Below are positions 49,294 to 60,500 of a DNA stretch of 64,000 nucleotides, piece after piece. The notes beneath the pieces were generated by a model. It saw only the letters and a list, made by a program, of their open reading frames with translations, ran no database searches and was not told where the DNA came from. A program made the position numbers and the translations under genes. Numbering within the stretch: position 1 is the first letter of the stretch; each line of letters opens with the position of its first letter. Origin of the DNA: Marsupella aquatica. Taxonomy: Eukaryota > Marchantiophyta. Location of the stretch: assembly GCA_973895155.1 (NCBI GenBank), contig OZ316894.1, forward strand, positions 20,026,001 to 20,090,000, written 5' to 3'.

Positions 49294-50963
49294 CGTCAGC
49301 TCGGAAGAAAACGATTGAACAGAGAGCGAGAGATGTTGTTGCTGCGGACTGACCTCCCTCGATAGATTTACTGAGCTTCTTCCATGCATTCGCTAGGCCA
49401 CACATTCGATTCCAGCGTGTACTGGCATTTTCCTTCTGTCAATCTCAAACCCAAATCCTCAGCAAAACCTCTTTCCGATGAATCACCACGCATTTGTAAG
49501 AACTTTCTATCCTTCCTTGCTCGACGAGATCCTGATCGAGGTCCTAAATTCTCCAGAACGTCAACAGGGATTTCCCCACAACCCTCGAAAATGTTAAGCT
49601 CGGCTACAACAATTCTACGCAGCTGAAATTGACACAACCAACGCGAACTCACCGAGAGCGAGAGGGAGAACGAACAGTCATTACATCCAGAGCAGACGAT
49701 TCGAAGGACGCAGGCGGGAAACAACAATTTTCAAAAGAAAGAAGAGAGACGCTTCCAAAAAGTCTGGAGAACCCTTCGTCCGGTCCCTTCCGCATAAGTG
49801 CATAATATGTAAGTGCAAACGGCAGGGCACCCCTCCAATTCACGTAAATGCGGTAGAGTAAGGGCCAGGTTCCATGGGCCAGGGGTAGGGAGTAAGGTCA
49901 CTCCCTCTGACATCCCCTAGGGCCCAAATATACTATATGCCGAGGTGTATATAGTATTTTAAATGTATGAATTTTGACTCAGGAACCAATGAGAATACCC
50001 TGTACTGTGCTTATATAGGGGCAGGGGGTACCCCTGAATTTTAAGAGGGAAAATCATACTCCTTGATACACTATTGGTATACCTCTCCGTCCCTGGAAAA
50101 GCTGCAATCTTATTGGCTTACAAATTCTGATAGCATCCGTACTCCTTACTCCCAGCCCCATGGAACCTAGCCCTAAACGTAAAGAACTTTTGGAGGTTCT
50201 TTTGAAGGTACTTTTCGTAAAGAATTTGTGATTTTTTCCCCTTTTACTGGGCAGTTTTCCATAATGCCTCCCTTCTTTTGAGGAGGGAGTTATGGGAACT
50301 ACCACAAATCTAGGAAACTGGAAAAGAGAAAAAATACCATCCCAAACAAAATAACGAGAGCATTGTATCGAGACTCTTATAGATTGCATGGCTGAATATT
50401 TTCCATTTCTCCTCTTCCAGGTTTTCAACCACATTGTGTGCTAGCAAATTATTGCATGGCACCTTTATATTTTTCATCCAGTTCAAAGTTTACTTTTTCT
50501 TGTTTGTTCTCAAAAATCATTCAAGTGTTTAAGAATGTAGATGTTCTAGTTACTAAAATTGTGAGAATAAAACCCCCAAAACTTTGGCTACATCCTTCAT
50601 TTTGGGGGGCATTATATCTCTCAACACCCTCTAATCAGTACATTATTCTGTTTAAAGTCTTTTGCCTTGGGGTTCTAGTGTTCTGAATGTTCAGAAAAGC
50701 TTCCTAGCTACCATTGTCAGTTTTTTTCCATTTTCTAGTAACATGGTTACAACCCACTACTCGTTTGACCAAAGAGTCACTATCCTATCAATCTTGTCTC
50801 AGACCCCAAAATTTGAGAGATCTTAAATCTTATTATAAAAGCGTCAATTGAAGTCTACTATGAAGAGCCTAGGTCTAGAGTGAAGCCTCTAGACCATAAC
50901 TCTATGGTCATCATACTCTATGGTCTCTATGGTCATCATGTGCATCATATTATAAAAGCGGTC

Positions 50964-51240
50964 GATGGTCATCATGTGTATGTGAAAAACTCATATCTAT
51001 GTGCATACAAAAAGAATAACATGCACTTAAAGAACAATGTTATATTATATATGACTATTAAAATGATAGTTATTTTTTATCATTTTATTAACTTTGAAAA
51101 AATATGGTCATCATGTGCATGTGAAAAACTCATATGGATGTGCATACAAAAAGAATGATGTGCACATAAATGAGAATGATATATTATATATGATTATTAA
51201 AATGATGAGTTTTTTAATCATTTTATTAATCTTCAAAGAA
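50964..51240. repeat. Tandem duplication, period about 140 bp, very AT-rich
   Basis: ATGGTCATCATGTG followed by 'atgtgaaaaactcatat' occurs at 50964 and 51104. Both units continue 'gtgcatacaaaaagaat..' and then a self-complementary 'aaaatgat..tttttatcatttt' segment. Confidence 0.85.
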
Positions 51241-51499
51241 TATGAATAGAGAATATATTTTGATGATATTTTTATTGTCCTCTCCGCTATTCAGGTTCAA
51301 AAAACGGGTAATAGGGGCTAGTTTATAGCTAAGTTTTAATAGTTAAGGTTGGGGAGAGAAAATCTTAGTTAGAGAGTACCAAATTTATGATCCATAACTT
51401 TTTTGTAGTAAAGATTAGTCATATGCAATGAGAAGTCACTATGAAGGCTACCTAGTGAAGAAAACAAAACTTTCACATAACCCTACGGCCAAAAATCAT

Positions 51500-51960
51500 C
51501 TTTCGAATCCAGGCGGTGGCGTTCGGTGGAAGGTGGGACCGGTCTATCCCACTAGTGGCCCGGTCTGGTCCCAACCTTCGAGGGAGGCACGGCGACACTC
51601 GCAAAGCCTGGTACGACTCGCGAGCTACTCGTGATGAACACGGGTCTATCCAGACCGGCGTTGGCCGGTACAGCGCCCTTGTGGACCGGACTGACGAGAC
51701 GGTCACCCTGGATGTGACTCGCCTGCATGAGGTGTGACCGGAAATCGCCGGTCTCGCCCGTCCAGCAAGCAAGCAACAACTTACTGTGAACTGTGCAGCC
51801 GGGATCGCGATGGCCATGCGCACCACGTAGACTCCAGGCTGGTGAGCCGTATCCAGCTATGTAAATGATTCAGGTAGCCCCGCCCTCTACGTTATAACGA
51901 CATTATTGATACGCGACCAGTACTCGCGAGACGCCAGCGGGCCAGGGGCCGGTAAGGGCA
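51500..51960. other. GC-rich island in AT-rich spacer
   Basis: Rich in CCGGTC/GACCGG-type motifs and CpG, in strong contrast to its surroundings. Several open frames overlap on both strands, but none has a domain I recognise. It could be an unmethylated island, a fragment of a GC-rich repeat, or a foreign insertion. Confidence 0.5.
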
Positions 51961-52577
51961 AGCTGGCCCTCGGCCTCATCTTGACGTGGATTAATTGAGC
52001 TCTTCGTCAAGCGGGAATGCTGGGTTTAGCTATTTGATTGTGAGCGAAAACTTGGGGAAAATTGACGAAGTTTTTAGTTTGGAATCGAGCTAGGGCTAAA
52101 ATTTGAAGAAAACAATCATTGCCATTCACCACAATCAAATATGTGTGATGATTAACATACAAATTTCAACTTTGGCAGGAACCAATATCAACAGGGGTCG
52201 CTTTGCAAGACATGGCCTCCCCAAAGGTATGAGAGGTGTGCAAAGGTTTCCTCAGGCTGGACGGAAATCAGCCTTCGAGTGCAAAGGCAAAAGGGGGTTC
52301 TTCTTGCGCAGCTTAGGTGGAAGGCAAAGAAAGTTTCTTTTGGGGAGCTGGAGCCATCAGTGAAATACCCCTTTGGAAGAGCTAGAATTCTAACCTCATG
52401 TCAATATTTACGTGCTGAGGAACAGTCCCAGGTAGACAGTTTCTATGGGGCGTAGGCCTCCCAAAAGGTAACGGAGGTGTGCAAAGGTTTCCTCAGGCTG
52501 GACAAAAATCAGCCTTTGAGTGCAAAGGGAAAAGGGAGCTTGATTGCAAGACATATCTGCCGAGCAAGGACAAAAGC

Positions 52578-52916
52578 CACTGGAGGGCCACTTCTTGTTC
52601 TAAACATGCTCCATACCAAAGATATTTTGAAAAGAATCTCAATAAATAAAATCCCAGGCATGAAGGAGCCAAAGTTTGGAAATGTTTGGACCACCTCTAG
52701 AGGGGGTCTAAACTTCTAGACAAACTAAGCACTCCACATCAACATTTTTATGGACCCATTGCTTACCATGTAAGATTGGTAGGCACCTTACTTGAATGGG
52801 CCCCGTTCTTGTAAAGCCAACTGCAGCAGTTTCCACTCATTAGAGGGTCTAGAATTAATCTTAGAGGGAATGAAAAGAAGACGATTCGCTCCCAGGTCTT
52901 GTAAAGCCACCCTAAG
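52578..52916 (+). repeat. Dispersed repeat family, copy A (uninterrupted reference)
   Basis: About 340 bp, from 'cactggagggccacttcttg' to 'cttgtaaagccaccctaag'. Internal landmarks: 'ccataccaaagatat', the hairpin 'ggaccacctctagagggggtct', 'ctagacaaactaagcactccac', 'gtaagattggtaggcacc', 'gggccccgttcttgtaaagcc' and 'tctagaattaatcttag'. No coding capacity. The copies at 16493, 39200, 44902 and 53161 share these in the same order. Confidence 0.75.
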
Positions 52917-53400
52917 TCACAAGTGTTTTCCCAACCAGTATACTGTGTGCCAAAAGTATTATGTGAAGAAAAAAGTTGCCTTGTAAGTTGTGCGTCTTCT
53001 CACCTAATCATTTCTGAAACAGGCCAGTAGCTCCAGGCTTGGCACTTTTCCCAGTGTGGGACCGCTTTGTACTTCCTGAGTGCCCTCCACCTCTTGCCTC
53101 TGCTGGCCCAAGCTCCCTCTTTGGGTGGCTTTGCAAGAGAGGGCCCCCTTTGGGTGGCTCTTTTACTAAAGCAAAGCAAAGAGATGAGTGCCACCTTCTT
53201 GTTCTGAGGATTGGCTCCAAACAAAAAAATATTGCAATCAAGTTCATTAATAAATGCAGATCCTTAGAACCACCCAGTCAAAGTTTGGAAACTTTGAACC
53301 ACGATTAGAGATAATCTGAAATTCTAGACAAAAGAAGCACTCCACTACAACATTTATTTGGGCCCGCATGCTATGTAGGGTTGGTATACACCATACCTGC

Positions 53401-53767
53401 CCCGGTTTGACCTTGCCTGTCAAATTGGGTGCTAGAGACCGTCATTTCATCATCCCGTCATCCCGGTCTCCCGGGTTCGGGTTTGGGTCCGGGTAGCAGG
53501 GTTCGGGCCGGGTGTTAAAAGGGTCCGGGCAGGGTCCGGGGGGTTCAGGGGAGTCTGGGCGGGGTCCGGGGAGTTCAGCCTGGGTTGGGTTGGGCTGCGG
53601 TCGGGTCCGGGGAAGTCCGGGCTGGGGTTCGGGTTGGGTCGAGCCGGAGTCTGGGGGAGTTCGGGGGAATCAGACAGAATATGCATCAAATTGCACCTTT
53701 TTTGGCCATCATTTGACAGTTTTATGTGCTCGGCAAGCCGTCAACTTGCACGTCAGGTTAAACTTGG
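53401..53767. mobile_element. Small non-autonomous DNA transposon (MITE-like) with G-rich core
   Basis: A 367-bp insertion in repeat copy C. It is flanked by an exact 8-bp duplication, ATACCTGC, at 53393-53400 and 53768-53775. The ends are imperfect inverted repeats: CCCGGTTTGACCTTGC on the left and, reverse-complemented, CCAAGTTTAACCTGAC on the right (11 of 16 identical, mostly A/G changes). The 8-bp duplication fits hAT- or P-like transposases; no transposase is encoded. The core (53460-53665) is a G-rich minisatellite of 'gggtccggg'-like units. Confidence 0.72.
53460..53665 (+). repeat. G-rich minisatellite inside the MITE-like element
   Basis: Degenerate repeats of GGGTCCGGG, GGGTTCGGG and GGGGAGT with many runs of three or more G on the plus strand. 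G-quadruplex formation is plausible. The Pro-rich minus frame across it is a by-product of the composition. Confidence 0.85.
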
Positions 53768-53885
53768 ATACCTGCATGGGCCCCAGTCCTTTTAAACCCA
53801 ACTGCAACAGCTTCAAATCATTACACCGTCCCAATTTAATCTAAGTGAATACAAAAAGAAGCAGGCCCAGCTCCTTGTAAAGCCA

Positions 53886-56270
53886 AGCTCAATGTCATGC
53901 CCTGGGTAGTCCAATCTAGTGGCCCGACCCCACCATGCCGCTAACTCTGCTGCAACTTGCACAACTTCTGTCTTTCCAACCAGGTTTGTGCATGCAATCT
54001 TTTGCATCTAATTTTCTATAGTGACCAATGCCATTGCAACAGCAACATGGCCACATACACTAAACGGCTGCAACCCAAATGGTGCATTAATGGTGCAATG
54101 CAATGGCATTGGGCCTGTGTTATCTGGTGTGCCGAGTTCAACTGTAGAATCTTTGGATTTAAATTGTTATCTTTTGACCAGGTTTGAATATAAAATATAA
54201 AGGAAAGTGCACTATGGGCTGGAAGTTTAGACAAGGCAAGCTATGAGTTTGTACAAGATGTTCAGAATTTTTGAGACAGGACTTGTAGTGAAGATTTGGG
54301 TCAACCATCTCTTAACAATTTTCCTAGTTTCAGGTCTCTCAACAACCATGGAAAACAATATGCTAAGTAGTAGAGTCTGGCAATATATATAAGATATTAT
54401 TATGTCTCATTAATCACTTAAATCAAATGCGTTTCAGCCCCAAAATTACATCAATATGGTAGGGGATGCCATGATGAGATAAATTTTTGTAAAAGTGAAC
54501 AGTTTTGTCAGTCTTTTCCTCTACCGAAAGACCAAGGTCAACAGAGGGCATTTTTTACTTATCAAATAAGAAAAAGTTAACTGTTTATAGAATAAAAATG
54601 AGAAACCAGTAAACCAATTAAAGCTTATTCTCTGAGCAATCCCAGCTACTGGGGGAAAACCCCATTCCAAATATGCTGTATTTGGCTCGAGAAGAGAACA
54701 CAAACCTCATCAAACAAAGAGACTGTACTCATTCATGTCTTGTGTTAATCACATATAACAAAAGAAACTTGTCTTCTAAACACCCTCCTTTGGTACTTCC
54801 AAATTCTTGAGACGAGTTCAAACTATGGAGATTGCATGTGTGAGTTGTGACATGGCATCTATCCACTCATCTCTTGCTATTGCTTCTAGTACCCATTATT
54901 GAATGTGATTTATTTCACAAAGCCTTCTTGCTCATCGAATTCATTGTTATTCGATTTTGATTTGCAAAGGACATGTCTTCCATGTTAGTCCCAACAAGGC
55001 CAGGTAAACAGGGGCCTCTTGTTTGTTACTTCAATGAACAGGAATACAATAGCTTTTCCTCTTATTCTGAAACATTGCTTTGTGCAGCTTTTACTCTCAC
55101 TGAGATAAAACCTCTTATCCAGACAATGCTCTATTCAGTACTAAACAGATAAAACCTTAGATCTCCCTCTATATTTTCCAATTACATACACAGCTAAGTA
55201 GATTTATATCAGATATACATTGTTCTCCTTGATCGAGGGACATTGAGTAGCTCATATGCATACATCAAAATTATCATGATAAAACATTAAGGCATGTCAA
55301 AGCTATCGCCATTGCCTTTCATGGGAGGGCCTGTGAGGACACTCTTATACCTTGTACATAACCTGTAGCCCAACAAACGTCCAACCATTGAGTATTCTGC
55401 AAGGAGGATCTCCATAGCAACTTAACATATGAAGACCCACCTTATCTCAATTAGAAACAGTATCAAACCAGCTTTCAAATGTGCCAATTTGCTTGATTCC
55501 CAGGAGATCTGAGAGAGTATGAGTCCCCCAGGCCACAGTGTCTATAGCCAGAACCCTATTTCTATACTATTTTCTTTTTCCCATAGTTTTAGTGACGGCA
55601 CAAGCTTTGACATGCCCATGTATTACACTCTTTTCCAAAAACACTCATTTCCTACTGATGCCCTTTGTGATTTTCTCTTTGTCATTTTTGGTGCTTTTAT
55701 AGAGAAGATTGCACAGTCTGGATTTGGGTTGGAGCACTGTGAACTGCTTCCTACTTTTACTAAAATAGTAGAATACAAAAATCACTTAGGCCTTTAAGTG
55801 TATGAAAGCCCTGTTTGGAGGGCATTATGGACAATAGTAGCCCCTCAAAACTTGAGCTGAAGCCCTCCTTTTTCCTGAGGCTATGACCTAAATTGCCTGC
55901 TTTTCTAATGCCCTTTGTAATTTGTCTCTTTGCAATTTTCAGTGCATTTATGTCAAGATTTGGATCAACTTATTATGAAGCTTCTTATCAACTTTTATAA
56001 GAATGATGGAATGATCTTCCTATTAATAAATCAGGGAAATATGACTTTTCTCAGCTCTTTTACTGAAAAAATAAAATCTGCTAGGGTAGGTTAGTATTAT
56101 GGGCAATATAACTCCTCAACCCCGGAGCTAAAAATGTCATGCATTCTGGCCCACAATGCATTGTTGTAAAGAACACATGACTATATTCAAAATGAATTTT
56201 ATAAAAAAAGATTTGCTTGATGGACCCTCAAAATGAAAAAGATTATTTGATGGGACCTAAGGTTTTGCAT
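53886..56270. other. AT-rich spacer without recognised genes
   Basis: Apart from the possible copia fragment, only loose duplications are seen. For example, 'tgccctttgt.attt.ctcttt.caattt' followed by '.gtgc.tttat' occurs near 55660 and 55910. No domain-bearing frame. Confidence 0.45.
54770..54950 (-). pseudogene. Possible decayed Ty1/copia reverse transcriptase fragment
   Basis: On the minus strand 54828-54895 reads 'WVLEAIARDEWIDAMSQL'. This resembles the start of copia RVT_2 domains (EA...W..AM.EE). It hits a stop, and a shifted frame then gives 'FELVSR', recalling the 'WELV' that follows in copia. The stretch is short and broken, so this is a tentative call. Confidence 0.3.
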
Positions 56271-56590
56271 ACATTGATTTAAGGTCTATCAACAGTCTGG
56301 ATCACTAAGGGCCCCAATCAAATAACACTTTTCATTTTGGAGTTCCAACCCGAGTTTTTGCATACATTGATTTAAGGTCTATCAACGGTCTCCATCACTA
56401 AGCAGCCTCAATTAAGTAACACTTTTCATAGTGGGGGGTCCCTCAAGCATATACCTTGAAAAGGCCCCAATTAAGTAACATTTTTCATAGTGGGGGTCCC
56501 TCAAGCATATACCTTGAAAAGGCCCCAATTAAGTAACATTTTAACTCATTGTGGGGGTCACTCCAGCATAAACCTTGAAAAACAAAACAT
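56270..56590. repeat. Tandem repeats, periods about 92 and 58-59 bp
   Basis: The segment 'acattgatttaaggtctatcaac' occurs at about 56271 and 56363. Downstream, ATTAAGTAACA units start at 56411, 56470 and 56528, each followed by 'tcat.gtggggg.tc.ct.aagcata.accttgaaaa'. Confidence 0.85.
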
Positions 56591-56730
56591 GGCAACGAGG
56601 GGAAGAACCGGCTAAAACTGGGGAGAAAGACCATGGCTATCTACTGCAGGACCACGTAGTTGGACACCCAGTCAGGCACCCAGGGACTCGGGCAAACACA
56701 CGTGGAGAGGCATCGAAGACGAACACAGAG

Positions 56731-56757
56731 AGAGCGAGAGAGAGAGAGAGAGAGAGT
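56731..56757. repeat. (GA)n microsatellite
   Basis: An AG/GA run upstream of the PEPCK gene. A second 'gagata' run lies at 57168-57188. Both are probably in the promoter or 5' UTR. Confidence 0.85.
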
Positions 56758-57529
56758 AGTGAAGTACAGAGAGGGAAACGACGAGGAATTGTGCAGCAAC
56801 TTCCGCATTGTTCTGTTGCGAGAAGACAGCAAGATTGGATGGTGGATGGGTTGATTGGATGGATCGATTGGACGGATTGGTTCAGCACTCCACGGAATAC
56901 GTGGAGGAATGCGCTTGCAGAGAAATGCCTTGTGAATGAATGAGGGAGAGCGATTTATCTGATTAGAACGCGCTTTTGGGTGGTTTAAGCGGTGAGAAGA
57001 AAAATACGAAGGCACGTAGAGCGAGACTTTGAAAAGGTGCGCGCAGTCGAGCGGGCATCTACGCGAAGAATTGTGTGAGAGGAGGCGGTCGGGGAATTGC
57101 AATTTTGATTCCGAGATAACAATTTCTTTTCCCTTTTTCCTTCCCTTTCCCCTCGGGGCTGTGAGATAGAGATAGAGATAGAGAGAGCAAGAAGTGATTG
57201 CAGAGCGACCCGCCCGCGGATTGAACGGGCAAAGGGGAAGGGAATTGGCGAGGGTGGAAGGGGAGGCTTCGGAGTATAAATTGGTGGTGAATGTCCTCTG
57301 ATATATGCCTCCGATTGGTGAGTCTGCTGCTCTCGAGAGTTCTTGGGAAGCACGAGGACCAGCGCCGGAATTGCAGAGTGGCTCATCCGGAGGAGCCAGG
57401 AGAGGTGGTGGGGAGGAGGAGGAGGAAGCGGAGGAAGAAAGAAGGGGACGAGAGTTACGTATCGTTGCGTGTTACGTATTTTCGTCCGGTTGGTAGTCTG
57501 TTTGGCTGATCTTCGGAGTGACAACCACG

Positions 57530-60500
57530 ATGGCTTCGAATGGCGATCTGCTCAATGCCTTGAGCAACGGCTTGAGCAACGGACATCACCACGGCTCTAG
57601 TAACGGAGACGATCACAATGGCCTCAATGGGCTGAGCAGAATCAACACCAAGGAACGGAGAACGAGCGAGGTGTGTGCTGACGACAGCGGGCCGACGGTC
57701 AAGGCCCAGAATGTCGATGAGTTGCATTCTCTTCAGGTGAAGAAATCTGCTCCGACGACTCCAGGGAGTGGAGCCACTCCAAATGGAGGGCAATTGACGC
57801 CCAAGGGAGCTATGACTCCAAGATCGGAGGAAGAAGTGCAGAGACAGCAGATGGAATCGATCAGGTTAGTCGCGATCTTTCTCCGTTCGTAGCCCTGCTC
57901 GTTTGCTCTAAGATCTATGTACTATGTACATAGCTGCATCTTTTTCTTTTTGGCTTTGGAACCGTATGTGTACCAAGATTACTAGTACATGAATGTGACA
58001 CATAGGAGTATGGAATTAAGCTGCTGCACTTGTTTTCCTATAATCTATTGTTTACAATCTACGAGGTAATCTACATGGTGACGTGCAGCTAAAACTAACT
58101 CTGACCTTATTGCTCGGGCCGCGCTCTACGCTTTGTCACAGCTCGTCTTTGGCGTCTTTAACTCGCGAGAGAGGACCGCAAGTTGTTCGGGGCGACCCGA
58201 CGAAGAGGAAGGATGTCGTGAAGTCAGTTGTACCGCCAAGGCCCAACATCAGCGACAGCGCATTGAAATTCACGCATGTTCTTTACAACCTCTCTCCTGC
58301 AGGTAAACATTTCCTGCTTCACGCGAAACACTTGTGCAATATGTGTGTTTCGAATGAAACGAATCAGTGTGGACAGCACTCGTGTATTATGTGAAATCAG
58401 TTTAAGCAACATTGATTTTAGCGGTTTTCCTCGTCTTACAAACGCTTGTCTCCTAAACTGGTCGTCAATATCGTCAATGTAGAAGTTGCTTCCATGTCGA
58501 TTCTGATGGCCTGGACGTAAAAGACTATCGTTCCGTTCATTTGAAAGTAGTTAGACCGGGGAATTGTGTTTCATGTGAACTCATGAGTAGTTCTAGCATT
58601 TCTGTTTCACATGCACTGAGGCCTTTCTTGTACTCTGTCACATCATGTCGATAGTTCAGAAGTTGCTTTCATTTCCAATGGATGCCTAGTAAAAAAATTA
58701 CCTTTTACCTCCGTTCCTGCGTTAAGATGCGTAGTAACTATACTTTGCGACTTATGATTTGTAGGAGACGAATAAATCAGCTCTCTAGATACAGTGATCG
58801 GTGCCCTCTCGTCGTGTCCTGTCCTAGCATAGCTGTGTCTTCGAGGGACGATGAATTTCTCGGCGCTCGCGATCCATTCGCCGCATACGGGTCACGATCG
58901 TCATGGTTGTTGCGTCAGGATTTTGTTGAGCGATTGGAAGCTGTCTCTGTCTGTTCCCATGGTCTGATTCAATTGTAATGACTAAAGTTTTTGCCGGTTC
59001 TCTTTGCAGCGCTTTACGAACAGGCTCTGAAGCACGAGAAGAGTTCGTACATCACCTCGACAGGGGCTCTTGCCACGCTTTCCGGGGCGAAAACTGGCCG
59101 ATCTCCGAAGGACAAACGTGTTGTCAGGGAAGACACTTCCAAGAATGATTTGTGGTGGGGCAAGTAAGTGTAAATCCTCTATTTCCGTGAGTTGATTGCA
59201 AAAAAGGGATCCGCACTTGAATATGTTGTAGCCCATAATGCACATTGAAGCGCTCATCTCTGTAGTGTCTTTGATTTTTAAAATTCTCTGTTTGGTGGTC
59301 AGGTTCTTCTAATAGATTTCACAATGTCCTTAGCCCGGACTAATTCCTGAACTCCTACGGTTAACTGCAACAGGGGATCGCCGAATATTGAAATGGACGA
59401 AGAAACGTTTTTGATGAATAGGGAGCGGGCAGTTGACTATTTGAATTCCTTGGAGAAGGTGATTTCTGCCTGTTTCTACGAAACGCGTATAATCCTACTT
59501 ATATACTGGTGACCTTTCAGATTACGCATTGGAAGATTGTTCTGAAGTTTCATGCTATTTTTATACTGGTACCTTTCAGATTACGCCTTGGAAGATTGTT
59601 CTGAAGTTTCATGCTATTTTTATGATCAGGTCTTTGTCAACGATCAGTATCTGAACTGGGATCCACAAAACAAGATCAAAGTGAGGATCGTGTCTGCACG
59701 TGCCTACCATTCACTGTTCATGTACAACATGTAAGCATCGACCCCTTCTTTGGTCTTGTTCACACGAAGTGATTAGTTGTCCATAGATACTTGAGTTACA
59801 GCAATATCATAAATCCCGCTTGACGATGTGGAGACTCTCGTCAGCACCTGAGCTACAAATGCTCAGGGCTCTGAAAGTAACGACGCAGATGTTCCGTGAA
59901 TGAGGGTATGTTGCTCTGGCTTCTATTTGCATTAAAGACAATGGGTGGCAGGTGCATACGCCCTACTCCCGAAGAACTTGAGGATTTTGGGACTCCTGAT
60001 TTTACTATCTACAATGCCGGTCAATTTCCCTGCAATCGATACACACACTACATGACTTCGTCAACTAGCGTAGATATCAACTTGAAACGAAGAGAGATGG
60101 TGATCCTGGGGACGCAGTACGCTGGAGAGATGAAGAAGGGTCTCTTCAGCTTGATGCACTACTTGATGCCAAAGAGGGGCATCTTATCTTTGCACTCAGG
60201 CTGCAATATGGGGAAAGGAGGGGATGTCGCGTTGTTTTTTGGTTTATCAGGTATTGTTAATACAACGGTGGCTCCGTGTTTTGGAACAGTGGTGGGATGA
60301 AAATGTCGGAAATCCAGATTATTGACGGGAGTACTTACGAAATGCTGTGTCGATGTTCTTTCTGCTGTATTTTTCAGGGACTGGGAAGACAACACTATCT
60401 ACTGATCGCAACCGGTACTTGATCGGAGATGACGAACATTGTTGGGGTGACAATGGCGTGTCGAACATCGAGGGGGGATGTTACGCCAAATGCATCGATC

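Larger units (their letters stand above)
49294..52577. other. Spacer with repeats and a GC-rich island
   Basis: No gene is recognised. It includes the probable 5' UTR and promoter of SPC25 (49294 to about 49800), an AT-rich duplication (50964-51240) and a GC-rich stretch (51500-51960). The segment 'gg.gtgcaaaggtttcctcaggctggac' occurs at about 52235 and 52480 (period about 245). Confidence 0.5.
53161..53885 (+). repeat. Dispersed repeat family, copy C, split by an insertion
   Basis: The left part (53161-53400) matches copy A up to 'ttggtatacaccatacctgc'. The right part (53768-53885) resumes at 'atacctgcatgggccccagt' and runs to 'ccttgtaaagcc'. The copy-A sequence is continuous across the break. 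Confidence 0.75.

Noticed and set aside
48812-49389. Plus frames of 149 and 114 codons
   Set aside because: They are antisense shadows of SPC25 exons 1-2, whose minus frame has the recognised domain and splice phases.
53450-53844. Pro-rich (minus) and Gly-rich (plus) frames
   Set aside because: Translation of the G-rich minisatellite inside the inserted element; no gene context.
56985-57524. Minus frame of 179 codons with poly-Pro
   Set aside because: Antisense of the GA-rich PEPCK promoter/5' UTR; low complexity and no domain.
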